In this document: piece by piece, positions 12,420 through 23,957 of the stretch | Layout: every line of letters starts with the position of its first letter | Position numbering within the stretch: position 1 is the first letter of the stretch | Translations under genes and position numbers: made by a program | The notes under the pieces: model-generated | Told to the model about the DNA's origin: nothing | Databases searched by the model: none | The model's input: the letters and a program-made list of their open reading frames with translations, nothing else | Assembly (NCBI GenBank): GCA_947623455.1 | Contig: OX392532.1 | Location: 4,671,501 to 4,735,500, forward strand | From: Mimachlamys varia | Taxonomy: Eukaryota; Mollusca; Bivalvia; Pectinida; Pectinidae | Direction: 5' to 3' | DNA length: 64,000 nucleotides

Positions 12420-13440
12420 CCTATTAAGAAAAAAGAGATAGAGAAACCGAAGCGTCAACAAAACCATAATCCGAACTCAAAATCGATTAAACTACAGTGT
12501 AGGGGCAAAATACGAAAAAAAAGAAATATCCACATGGAGACAAGAGTTCAAGAGAATAAGATCATGTGCTCCAGAAAATGTCCGTCTCCATATCACACTA
12601 GAATACACAAATTTTTACCAACGAGACAAAGATGTCAACCATATTTCTGATCAACCTGCATCTCTCGAATCCATGTTTTTTTGTTTGTCAACTGCGACTT
12701 GTAAACATCATAGATTGGAGAAGCAGGGATGTTACTATCAAGAAATGAAAAGTTCACGATCGGAAAATTGACATTGCCACATTATCGTATAGTTGTATGC
12801 TGTCCATAGTTGTTGGTCATAGTTTAAGTAGAGATGTAGGTGAGTCTTTTGTGTCCTTAATTCAAGTTCCGAATGGTATATACAATCGCTGTTGTCAGCA
12901 AACTTCTTGTTGTTCATAGACAATACATCGTCGATATATCTGAAAGTGAAATTAAAAGATTTACAAGGATGTTATTACCTGTCCTGATTAGCTCTTCAAC
13001 AAATTCAGCCTCGTCTGAAAACAAGTGTGGGCACAGTTTGTTCCCATGGGAATGCCAACAGTCTGCTGGGAAATGTTCCTCCGAACTCAACAAAAATATT
13101 GTCAACCAGGAACTCAATCATTCGTACTATATCTTCTTCAGTATACACCCTGGCTTTTGTTGTGTTTTAATAGTTCACTACCATATACAGCAGTATTGAT
13201 ATCGTCGCCGCCTTTTTCGAAAAAGAAACGCCCATAACGTTCTTATAGTTTTGAGGTATGGTAGTGTACAGGGTGGGGAAATCAAATGTTTTGATAGGGG
13301 GAAAACAACATTTTTTTGGAGGGGAGGCTGGAGATTGATCTTTCAACCAAATCCAGTTAATTCCACTCCTGGAGTAAATGGTGTCACAATAAGACTGAAG
13401 CCCTGATTTAATGGTAATGGTAGTAAGAAGTTTTGGTCAA
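12420..13440 (-). mobile_element. Penelope-like retroelement relic (RT region and 3' end)
   Basis: Read on the minus strand, this is a decayed PLE reverse transcriptase followed by the element's 3' end. The catalytic box is intact as FRYIDDVLSMNN (about 12905-12955). Upstream come EEDI-type and EFLVD-type residues, a frameshifted IPMGTNCA motif (near 13045) and AEFVEELIRTGN. Downstream come the decayed LYLNYDQQ and FSDRELFIS stretches. The 3' end (12430-12500) carries the family-wide run CGAAGCGTCAACAAAACCAT and CCGAACTCAAAATCGATTAAAC. Several frameshifts and stops make it a dead copy. I see no GIY-YIG endonuclease domain, which is expected C-terminal to the RT in canonical elements of this class. 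Confidence 0.8.
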
Positions 13441-14508
13441 TATGGATGTAACCGGTTTGTATTCATATCGGCATAAAAGTTAAAACAACGCCGTTCAATC
13501 CATATATTTACATTTTTACTATTGAACAATTGTTTACTTCAATTTCTTATTTATTGCATAACTGGTTAATTTACTGCGTTTGTTATTGCGCCGTCCTTTA
13601 AACGAAAAATGCAAAAACAGCCATAATTTGAGTAAAATTAGCGCCAATAATTGATCGTAGTTATTAGAGCGTGTGACGCGGGGGCTTTCTCCATGTTATC
13701 TGAAGCGGAGCCGTAATACTAGTATTGAACAAGACTTATATATTACGTCATAAGTAATTCAGGTGAAGGGATGCATTCATACTGTATTCATGCTGTATTC
13801 AAAGTCTAGTTTTTGTTGTTTTCAGTTGGATGGTTCATATAGCGAATAAACAGTCAGAATGTAAATAAATTACTATGAGAAGGACATACCCTATACAAGT
13901 ATACCAGACATAGTGGTTTAAACCTGAATGAAATAAAAGATCAGTTTGAATGCCTTCCCTGTAATCTACGGTCGCTGTATGAGTTTGTTGGACTGTTTAA
14001 TGTGTGTGAAGTTATGAGCTAATGTTAGTTCTTGGAGAAGCTTCCGTCAGCGCCAGACGTTTTACAGCCGTCGGAACGACTAGATTTTCTACAATAAAAC
14101 TGAAGGGCCTGGCTATATAACACGTCATTCCTTAAACAACACCTATCAGCATGCGTTCCTGTATTTGACAAGGGACGGAAGTCATTGAAGAAAGTCCTTT
14201 TCCCCATTTAAAAACTGCAAGATTATCATATTTAGAGAAGCTTTAATTACTCAGCAGTTTTCTCTGCATACGAAAAAAACAGGATATTTACACATTACAA
14301 CACTACAAACAATGGTATTGTATGATCACATTATTAAATCTCATATCAGGAGTGTTTTTTTAGAAAAATGGTAACAAGACCTTCCGGGTCAGACACGATA
14401 CCCGGACTCTTGTTCCGATTAACATAACAGTAAATCCTTAATAAAGGACAGAGATACATTAAAATGTAGCAATGTACTATTACTTGTACGCTGAGGCCGT
14501 ATCTATAT
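13441..14508. other. No recognisable gene
   Basis: AT-rich DNA. A 60-codon minus-strand frame at 14025-14207 lies in a patch of slightly higher GC but has no recognised motif or clear splice context. I support no feature here. Confidence 0.5.
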
Positions 14509-14620
14509 CTGACGAGTACGTGTTATGTATTTAGTACAGTATTAATTAGATCCCTATCTAACTCTGACGAGTACGTGTTATGTATTTAGTACAGTACTAA
14601 TTAGATCCCTATTTTTGTTT
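14509..14620. repeat. 55-bp tandem duplication
   Basis: The segment starting CTGACGAGTACGTGTTATGT and running through TAATTAGATCCCTAT occurs twice, 55 bp apart, with about two differences. It lies about 200 bp left of the 29-bp array. Confidence 0.9.
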
Positions 14621-14817
14621 GCCCTACCCAGTTGTTCGCTATAACAATTAATCAGACAGGCACCTGCTATATATGATTGGTGACGGGGGTCCACGATTCA
14701 ATTATTTCATTCTAATTTTCGTAAAAACCTTGATCTTACAAAAACCTTACTTGTGCTATTATATGGATATTGAACGGTCGACTCGGAGTGCTGCGTTGGT
14801 ACATGATGAATGTATTA

Positions 14818-15621
14818 TCAGGGAGATTTATTGTTTCTAAGTATCACCGGGGACATTTATTGTTTCTAAGTATCACCGGGGACATTTATTGTTTCTAAGT
14901 ATTACCGGGGAGATTTATTGTTTTTAAGTATCAACAGGGAGATTTATTGTTTCTAAGTATCACCGGGGAGATTTATTGTTTCTAAGTATCACCGGGGACA
15001 TGTATTGTTTCTAAGTATCACCGGGGACATTTATTGTTTCTAAGTATCACCGGGGACTTTTATTGTTTCTAAGTATCACCGGGGACATTTATTGTTTCTA
15101 AGTATCACCGGGGACATTTATTGTTTCTAAGTATCACCGGGGACATTTATTGTTTCTAAGTATCACCGGGGACTTTTATTGTTTCTAAGTATCACCGGGG
15201 ACATTTATTGTTTCTAAGTATCACCGGGGACATTTATTGTTTCTAAGTATCACCGGGGACATTTATTGTTTCTAAGTATCACCGGGGACATTTATTGTTT
15301 CTAAGTATCACCGGGGACATTTATTGTTTCTAAGTATCACCGGGGACATTTATTGTTTCTAAGTATCACAGGGGACATTTATTGTTTCTAAGTATCACCG
15401 GGGACATTTATTGTTTCTAAGTATCACCGGGGACATTTATTGTTTCTAAGTATCACCGGGGACATTTATTGTTTCTAAGTATCACCGGGGACATTTATTG
15501 TTTCTAAGTATCACCGGGGACATTTATTGTCTCTAAGTATCACCGGGGACATATATTGTTTCTAAGTATCACCGGGGACATTTATTGTTTCTAAGTATCA
15601 CCGGGGACATTTATTGTTCCT
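14818..15621. repeat. 29-bp minisatellite array, about 28 units, very uniform
   Basis: The unit contains TTATTGTTTCTAAGTATCAC followed by CGGGGACAT, period 29. The left-most units differ most (GGGAGATTTATT, ATTACCGGGGAG, ATCAACAGGGAG). From about 15060 rightward most units are identical, with only scattered changes such as GACTTTT, ATATATT or CACAGGGG. This gradient fits recent expansion from the right-hand part. Confidence 0.97.
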
Positions 15622-16033
15622 CACAACAAAATATGACACGGTTGCCTTGGTGACGAACAGAACCTCATGGTGTATAAAAGCGGTGGTACTTTTGGTAAAA
15701 GCTCATAAGTTCAAAATGATGTATTGTTCGGCCTAACGTCAATACATTACAACTCTTTCCCCAAACCCAAACACTCTTTGTAACTTATACATCGAGGAAG
15801 TAGGTCATGAGATAAAATACAGGAACACGATATGGTTCTAAAAACCCTTCCTTGTTCGTAGTGGAATCGGGTCTGATCAGGAATACTTCTGTCTATTAAT
15901 AATTACATTTTTTGGATTATTTGTATAAATGTTATTTCCACATATTGTTATGGTTGTGCAAAAACAAAAACAAAAACAAAAACAAAAAAAACAAACGATA
16001 CATAAAGTTTATATTCTATTTTATGTTAAGATA
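15622..16033. other. Spacer with an A-rich simple repeat
   Basis: Unique AT-rich DNA with a (CAAAAA)n tract at about 15958-15995. No gene is visible. Confidence 0.7.
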
Positions 16034-18003
16034 TCTCTATGATGTTTAGATGTCTCACTGGTGTTAATATATCTCACTGATGTTTAGATATCTCACTGAT
16101 GTTTAATATCTCTCTGATGTTTAGATGTCTCACTGATGTTTAGATGTCTCACTGATGTTTAGATATCTCACTGGTGTTTAGATGTCTCACTGATGTTTAG
16201 ATATCTAACTGATGTTTAGATGTCTCACTGATGTTAAGATGTCTCACTGATGTTTAATATCTCACTAGTGTTAAGATATCTCACTGGTGTTAAGATGTCT
16301 CACTGATGTTTAGATGTCTCACTGGTGTTTAGATGGCTCACTGATGTTTAGATGTTTCATGGATGTTTAGTGTCTCTCTGGTATTTAGATATCTCTCTGA
16401 TGTTTAGATGTCTCTCTGGTGTTTAGATGTCTCAATGATCTTTAAATGTCTCACTGGTGTTAAGATGTCTCACTGATGTTTAGATGTCTCACTGGTGTTA
16501 AGATGTCTCACTGATGTTTAGATGTTTCATGGATGTTTAGTATCTCTCTGGTATTTAGATATCTCTCTGATGTTTAGATGTCTCTCTGGTGTTTAGATGT
16601 CTCAATGATCTTTAAATGTCTCACTGGTGTTTAGATGTCCCATTGATGTTTAGTTTCTCACTGATGTTTAGATGTATCACTGATGTTTAGATGTCTCCCT
16701 GATGTTTAGATGTCTCACTGATGTTTAGATGTCTCTCTGATGTTTAGATGTCTCACTAACGTTTAGATATCTCACTGATGTTTCGATGTCTCCCTGATGT
16801 TTAGATGTCTCATTGATGTTAAGTATCTCACTGATGTTTAGATGTATCACTGATGTTTAGATGTCTCACTGATGTTTAGATATCTCACTGATGTTTAGAT
16901 GTATCACTGATGTTTAGATGTCTCCCTGATGTTTAGATGTCTCACTGATGTTTAGTATCTCACTGATGTTTAGATATCTCACTGATGCTTAGATGTCTCA
17001 CTGATGTTTAGATATCTCACTGATGTTTAGATGTCTCACTGATGTTTAGATGTCTCACTGAAGTTTAGATGTCTCTCTGATGTTTAGATATCTCACTGGT
17101 GTTTAGATATCTCACTGATGTTTAGTATCTCTCTGATGTTTAGATGTCTCTCTGGTGTTTAGATGTCCCATTGATGTTTAGTTTCTCACTGATGTTTAGA
17201 TGTATCACTGATGTTTAGATGTCTCCCTGATGTTTAGATGTCTCACTGATGTTTAGATGTCTCTCTGATGTGTAGATATCTCACTGACGTTTAGATATCT
17301 CACTGATGTTTCGATGTCTCCCTGATGTTTAGATGTCTCATTGATGTTAAGTATCTCACTGATGTTTAGATATCTCACTGATGTTTAGATGTCTCACTGA
17401 AGTTTAGATGTCTCTCTGATGTTTAGATATCTCACTGGTGTTTAGATATCTCACTGATGTTTAGTAACTCTCTGATGTTTAGATGTCTCTCTGGTGTTTA
17501 GATGTCCCATTGATGTTTAGTTTCTCACTGATGTTTAGATGTATCACTGATGTTTAGTATCTCACAAGTGTTTATATATCTCACTGGTGTTTAGATGTCT
17601 CACTGATTTTTAGATATCTCTCTGATGTTTAGATGTCTCACTGATGTTTAGTATCTTGATGTTTAGATATCTCACTGATGCTTAGATGTCTCACTGATGT
17701 TTAGATATCTCACTGATGTTTAGATGTCTCACTGATGTTTAGATGTCTCACTGAAGTTTAGATGTCTCTCTGATGTTTAGATATCTCACTGGTGTTTAGA
17801 TATCTCACTGATGTTTAGTATCTCTCTGATGTTTAGATGTCTCTCTGGTGTTTAGATGTCTAACTGATGTGTAGATATCTCACTGATGTTTAGTATCTCT
17901 CTGATGTTTAGATATCTCACTGGTGTTTAGATATCTCACTGATGTTTCGATATTTCTCTGATGTTTAGATGTCTCTCTGATTTTTACATGTCTCACTGAT
18001 GTC
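16034..18003. repeat. 19-bp minisatellite array, about 100 units
   Basis: The unit is of type GATGTTTAGATGTCTCACT with period 19. Units of 17 bp lacking AT (GATGTTTAGTATCTCACT type) are interspersed. Variants include ATATCTCACT, GTATCACT, GTCTCCCT, GTCTCTCT and CTGGTG. Multi-unit combinations recur. For example GTCCCATTGATGTTTAGTTT followed by CTCACTGATG and GTATCACTGATG appears near 16637, 17163 and 17503, which shows block duplication. Divergence is higher than in the 29-bp array. Confidence 0.95.
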
Positions 18004-19235
18004 ACTTACATAGGCGTCTCCTATACTATCTGTTTGACATTAAGATGTCTTACAATGTACCAGTATATTTGACTTCAAAGTGTCGTAAGCGTGTCTGTAG
18101 CTAAGGTTTTCCATTTTACGTTTGAAATTGATATTTCCCCAATGATTACTTTTATATATCCATGGTAACGACAATAATTGGTCTTACATGTATAATTTAA
18201 TCCCTCCCTTGTGATTCAGGTAACGGAAGGAAACAGCACCCTGCAGCAAGCATAGTGAATAATGGCATGTTCCAATTTTGTAAATCTTTGTAGAAGATTG
18301 CTTCTCGAATTCACGCGAGACTTTCCTGCTGAAAGATTAAAATGACCTATTACATAACCTTCTCTGTGAATATTCCCCACGGAAGGACAAATTCAATCCT
18401 ACAAGGACACTTTGTGTTTTCTAAGAAAGAGGAAAAAATAAGAGAACATAGATGCTTGCATGTTTACTTCTGAACCGTGGAATATAATATCGATGTATTG
18501 ATATCTCCAATTATGATATGTTACTCAATCATGTCTTAAAGCATTTAATCGATTTAGTTTGAAATGTTTTCATGAAGATAAACGAGTGGAGCCGACACGA
18601 CGTAATTAGTTGCCATGATACCCGACAAATGGTAACTGAACTAGACATGTGTCACGGGCAGAAACGCCGTCTTCTAAAGAAAACCATCATTCATTTTGTT
18701 TCTTGAAAGCAATCGTCCAACTGTATTCTGAATTGAAACACCATTTGAATTATCTTCGGTTAAATCATCTGATGATTTTGTATGTACTGATACATCGCAT
18801 TACTGAGTGTGGTAATCACAAATCCTACTTCAAACAAGATTTTTTATACTATAATCGTTTCATCACAATTAAGAAGCTTGTTAACAACAATGCTAGTCGT
18901 GTTCTGTCAAAACAATGGATGGCGCGTTGTGTATGCTGTGGAATCACTAATGAGACTAAAGCATTATCACACAACCGTATGTTGGTTTTGAAATTACGCT
19001 TTTAATGAATCAAAAATTGAATATTTTTCTCATTGAATATTAGATATATAAATCTTTTTTACCAATCAAATAATGAAAAATGTTCCTTTTGTTATTTTTT
19101 TTCCGCTAGTGAGAAATGTCTCTTTTCTGATCTGACCAATTGAACAATGCTTTCGATGACAATTAGAGCTCTTATGGTAGGTTTTGGTAGAAAAATATTT
19201 CACAGGTAGAACCTTAACAAGTACAATACTATATT
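18004..19235. other. No recognisable gene
   Basis: AT-rich DNA with a 118-codon plus-strand frame at 18649-19005. Its product is rich in His, Lys and Asn and matches no family I know. Base composition there does not differ from the surroundings, so I do not call it a gene. Confidence 0.5.
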
Positions 19236-19324
19236 AATAAGACCACGTGTCCAGGAAGAGTAAGCGTCTTCTACATCATCGACGACAACCGCTATGTAAA
19301 TCTAGGTCACAGGTTAATATCACG
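19236..19324 (-). mobile_element. PLE 3'-module scrap, truncated by the next copy
   Basis: On the plus strand the segment has AAGAGTAAGCGTCTTCTAC and TCATCGACGACA, the antisense of the family's VVDEAEDAY-type motif. It stops near 19324, where the 3' end of a second copy begins. It is the left-most member of a head-to-tail minus-strand series. Confidence 0.65.
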
Positions 19325-20075
19325 TCCGAAGCGGCAACAAAACTATCATTCAAACTCAAAATCGATTTAACAAGGGGCAAAACATTAACAAAAGAAAGGA
19401 CAATACGTGCAGACTCTTTTAAAAGTTCAAGAGAATAAGAACATGTGTTCCGGAGGAGTAAGGGTCTTCTGCTTCATCGACGACACTCGCCATGTAAGTC
19501 TTGGGTCACTTCCAAGTAAACATCAAGTAATCTAAGTGAGAGAGGTGTCATCATTCTCAATCACAAGCACACTAATAAGCATACTCGAAAACGTCCATCT
19601 TCATATCACACAAAGATACAAAACATTTGTCAATGAAACAACGATTACGACCACAAAAATTGCCCATAGTTCTGATCAACCTGCATCTCTCGAATCACTG
19701 AGTAGTCAGTCTGTTTGTTAGTAGTCGACAACAAACACAAAAATCTCAATATTTAGTGCAAGCCCTAGAATAACTAGTCAACTATCAATAAATGGAAAAA
19801 TCATGATAGGAAAACTGAAATCGTCATGTTTTTCGTATAGCTTAGTTGTAAGCTGTTCATGCTGGATATAGTACAGTAGAGATCGAGGTCATTTAATTCA
19901 AGTTCAGAAGGACATCGTCGACAATCTAAAACTGGAATTAAAAGATTGGGCAAGGCTTTTGGTACCTTTCCTGATTAGCTCTTCTACAAATTCAGCCTCG
20001 TATGAAAATAAGAACACGGCAGCTAAGCGTGGGGCACAGTTTGTTCCCATGGGAATGTCAACAGTCTGCTGAAAA
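19325..20075 (-). mobile_element. PLE relic, 5'-truncated within the RT
   Basis: Minus-strand reading: TVDIPMGTNCAPRLAAVFLF and EAEFVEELIRKGTKSLAQSF (around 19904-20070) are typical PLE reverse transcriptase, just upstream of where the YIDD box should be. The box itself is lost: ATCGTCGACAATCTAAAACT replaces it near 19915. The 3' end (19330-19480) carries the AAGCGGCAACAAAACTATCA variant and the VDEAE-type motif. The 5' end stops at about 20075 in CAGTCTGCTG, exactly where the next copy's 3' end begins. Confidence 0.8.
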
Positions 20076-21080
20076 AAAATAAGAGAATACCAAAATGTCA
20101 ACAAAACCATAATCCGAACTCAAAATCGATTAAACAAGAGGCAAAATAGGAACAAAAGAAATGATTTACATGGAGACCTTCGTAAAAGTACAAGAGAATA
20201 AGACCAGGTGTTCAAGAAGAGTAAGCGTCTTCTGCTTCATCGACGACACCCGCCATGTAAATCTTTGCCACATCCAAGTAAACATCAAGTCCTTTAAGTG
20301 AGAACCGAGTCATCATTGTCAATCACAACAAGTAAGCACACTAATAAACAACCTCAACCATGTGCCGTTAGCTTGTTCATCAGCAGTTGACATCTATCAC
20401 AAAAATCTAGAATAACGAGAATAACGGATCAATGAAATGTAAACAACATAGGATGGAGAAGCAGGGATGTTACTATCAAGAAGGGGACAGTTTACAATCG
20501 GAAAATCGAAATCGTCAAGTTTGTCATACAGTTTAGCAGTAAGTAGCCAGTGTTGGTCATAGTTTAAGTAAATTGTCCATTATCTCAAGTTCAATAGGTT
20601 ATATACGATCGACTAGATTAGCAAACGTCTTGTTGCTTATAGACAACACATCGTCGATATAGCAAAATATTTCCTCCAAACACAACAAATATATTGTTAA
20701 CCAGGAATTCAATCATCCGTACTATATTTTCTTCAGTATATTTCATCTTGGCTTTTGTTGTGTTTTTTACAAATTATGTTCCAAATTAGCTCACTATCAT
20801 ATATTTATATCGTCGTCCGCCTTTTTTTGGAAAACAATCTCTCATAATGAGACGATTTGTCAGGTTTGTATGAGGTACGGGAGTGTACAGGGTGGAACAA
20901 TCAAATGTTTTGATTGAAAAGAAAATTTTGATGAGGAGGAGGTGCTCAAGTTTAATTAAAAGTTTTTCGAGTTTTTCAAAATCCACATCCCGTTAATGCC
21001 ACTTTTGGAGTATACAGTATCGCAATTAGACTGAAGCTCTGAGTTTATGAGTTGAAATGATTTAATTTTACTCTCAACGT
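20076..21080 (-). mobile_element. PLE relic, longest of the tandem series, internal deletion
   Basis: The 3' end begins at AAAAAATAAGAGAATACC (about 20072-20090), abutting the previous copy. Minus-strand motifs in element order: CDTVYSKSG and ILKNSKNF (about 20970-21050), KTFDCSTLYTPVPH (about 20850-20920), FLVNNIFV-type residues (about 20690-20720), then directly YIDDVLSIS (about 20640-20665). The stretch that should lie between FLVNNIFV and YIDD, containing IPMGTNCAP, is missing: about 150 bp was deleted. The element continues to NFPF-type residues and the VDEAE motif at about 20220-20260. Stops and frameshifts are present. Confidence 0.8.
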
Positions 21081-22589
21081 GAGAGCAGGTGCACAATTCA
21101 CAATCACAATTAGAAGGCATATGCATGTGCACATACAAATAATAAATTTAGTACAAGAGAGTCGGATAATATGAGAATATAGACAAATCTGTATTAATAT
21201 ACACTGCCTGCAATGTAATGCAGCTAACGTTGACACTGAAACGTTTTACTAAAACTACCTGCCTCGGAACATGTAAGGATTCGGGGAGGGGGGAGCAAAC
21301 ATATTTAAATAATAAATGAAATTTTATCAAACAAATTGGTGTGCAGCAGCTTTTTCTTGTTTGTATCATATGAAATCATTGTTTCTTTTGTCGAGAACAA
21401 AATAATATAATCAAACAAAAATGATCGACGGTTAAGTATTAAGGAAGCTGAAAGGATTTAAAGGTTTTTCCTATCTATGTTTAGTGATACCGTTTCATAA
21501 TTTGTCTAAATATGTTGCATGCCGCTACGGTTACATGTATGAGCCTGGCACATGTACATTGTAACTGTACCAGACGGATCCTTCCACACAGTGTAATAAA
21601 GTCGTGTTCCACTCAGATGAGTTATATTAAAACAGAAAGCCTCCAATTACCATGTTGACGCGCCATTCTCTATAAACATTTATTGACAACTCAAAGAGCA
21701 GTTCGTGATTGATTTTGACTTTACTGTCCATCTTGATCAGAACGTTTCATCTGATCTGCGAGTTACTTAATTCTCGTCTGGCTAATAATGTTGCAAATTA
21801 GCAATGTATTCGAATGGGCGAGACTATCGACGCCATGAACGGGTACGAATACGAGGCGATCGTAAATACCGGAAGTTGGCTTGCCTGTACGATCATAAAG
21901 TATTTCCGGATGAAGATTCAGATGTGCAAATGCAATATGACCTGTTATGCTATATAATAAGGGTGAATATATTTCAATCAAATTCAAAGATCACGCATTA
22001 GCCATACACTGTTAACAATGGAATATTGCATTGTAATACATTGTCTTCAAACCATCACGAAAACGGAGTTGTAAACGTCGCCTTCTTTTGAGAAACACTC
22101 AAAAAAATATGCCGATGAAATCTTTCAAATCAAAATTGCGTGCAAACCTTTAATTTATTGCGAAGATTTGGTGATTGAAAAATGGTGTTTTAGAGAAATC
22201 AGATTTTGAATGAGAGTTTTGATATTGTCCCACAGACCTATTTCAGTGTTAATGAAACTATATACTGTTAGCAACACCAGAGGCACTCCAACACGACTTA
22301 TCTCAATCAGTTATATAATGGATATAATTTCAGGCTTACACGTACAATTCTTCTGCATCATGTAGATATTGAGAGATCGTCCTGATTGGATAAAATCTTA
22401 ATCTAAATCAAGTACATGTGATATAACTGACAATTAACGTTTATTTCACAGAAAATAAGGGAAAAGGAAACAATTTAATGGAAACAAAACGAGCGCTTAA
22501 TTAAAACCCGAATTCTTAACATGTGATTTATATCATATAAATAAAAATATAAATAATATTTTAACAAGCAAATATGTTATTTGTTATAA
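21081..22589. other. No recognisable gene
   Basis: AT-rich single-copy-looking DNA. Short open frames (for example 21148-21369 minus, 21804-22001 plus) show no motif, splice logic or composition shift that supports coding. Confidence 0.5.
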
Positions 22590-23462
22590 CAAAAAAATAT
22601 CTACTCAAAATCGATAAAAAAAAATATAAAAAAGGGCATATTCACATAGAGGCCCTTGTGACAGTACAAGCAAATACGACCACGTGTTCCGGAAGAGAAA
22701 GCGTATTCTGCTTTATCAACGACACCCGCATTGAAAATCCTGGTTAAATCCAAGTAAACATCAAGTCCTCTAAGTGAGAACCAAGTCATCATTGTAAATC
22801 ACAAAAAGCACACTACTCGGCATACTCAAAAACGTCCATCTTCATATCACACAAAGATACACATTTTTATTATTGAGACAAAGATGGCTACCATTAACCT
22901 TGGTCATAGTTCTGATCAACCTGCATCTCACGGATAGAATTCCTGTGTAGTAAGTCCGTTTGCCAGGAGTCGACAACGATCACTAAAATCTCGATTTTTC
23001 AAGCAAACCCTAGAATAATGAATCAACTGTGACATGCAAACACCATAGGTTGAAGAAGCAGGGATGATGCTATCTAGAAACGGAAAGTTCACGGTCGGAA
23101 AATTGAAATCGTTAAGTTTATCTATCCTATAACTAACACAAGCTGTCCATGTTGGTCGTAGTTTCAGTAGAGATCGAGTTAGAAGCTGATGTAGAAGAGT
23201 CGGTTGTGTCCTTTATTTCATGTTCAGAAAGGTATATACGATCGACATGGCCAGCAAAAACCTTGTTGATTAACGACAATACATCGTCGATATACCTGAA
23301 AGTAAAATTGACCGATTTGGCAGGGTTTTTGTTACCCCTCCTCGCATGAAAACGAAAACAAATCAGCTAAGAGTGGGGCACAGTTTGTTCCCATGAGAAT
23401 GACAAAATATGTCGTCCAAACTCAACCTAAATATTGTCAACTAGGAATTCAATCATTCGTAT
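22590..23462 (-). mobile_element. PLE relic with intact YIDD box
   Basis: Minus-strand motifs in element order: a decayed MGTNCA region (about 23370-23400), FRYIDDVLSLINK (about 23260-23305), an NFPF-type segment (about 23070-23110), then LRGLDVYLDLTRIFNAGVVD (about 22715-22775) leading into KAEYAFSSGT. The 3' end reaches AAAATCGAT at about 22604. The 5' side stops at about 23462, immediately followed by another copy's 3' end. Confidence 0.8.
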
Positions 23463-23710
23463 TAAAAGAAAATAGAGTATACTAAAACGTCAACAAAATC
23501 ATATTCCGAACTCAAAATCGATTAAACTAGGGACAAAATACGAAAAAGAAAGATTCACATCGAGACCCTTGTAAATGTACAAGACAAAAAGAGGAGAGTT
23601 GTTTCGGAAGAGTAAGTGCCGTCTGCTTCATTGACGACACCTGCCCGCGAAAATCCTGGTCACATCCAAGTAAACATCAAGTCCTCGAAATGAGAACCGT
23701 GTGACCATCG
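23463..23710 (-). mobile_element. PLE 3'-end fragment, head-to-tail with its neighbour
   Basis: It begins with AAAAGAAAATAGAGTATACT, AAAACGTCAACAAAATCATA and CCGAACTCAAAATCGATTAAAC, then the AAGAGTAAGTGCCGTCTGCT variant of the VDEAE-type module (about 23610-23640). It fades out at about 23705. It repeats only the element's 3' end directly behind the preceding copy. Confidence 0.75.
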
Positions 23711-23930
23711 TTCAGGATCGTTAATAAAATACATAGGATTGATGATATTATCAGCATCTATATTAAGGTATGAGTTTTATGTCTGTTGTGTTTTTACTGG
23801 ATTCCTTAGGTTTCTTCGACGGAAAGATGGGATACCACTGAAGTATCGTTTTTATTATCAGATTAATCTTGTACAGCATGTCATTCAAATGTAAGGCGGA
23901 TTTATATGTAGAAATTAGTTTGAAAAACAC

Positions 23931-23957
23931 TGTTGACATGTAGTAAACATGTCAACA
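23931..23957. repeat. Perfect inverted repeat at the edge of the 37-bp array
   Basis: Arms TGTTGACATGT (23931-23941) and ACATGTCAACA (23947-23957) are exact reverse complements, 11 bp each, with the 5-nt loop AGTAA. The right arm ends where the first 37-bp repeat unit starts. Confidence 0.9.
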
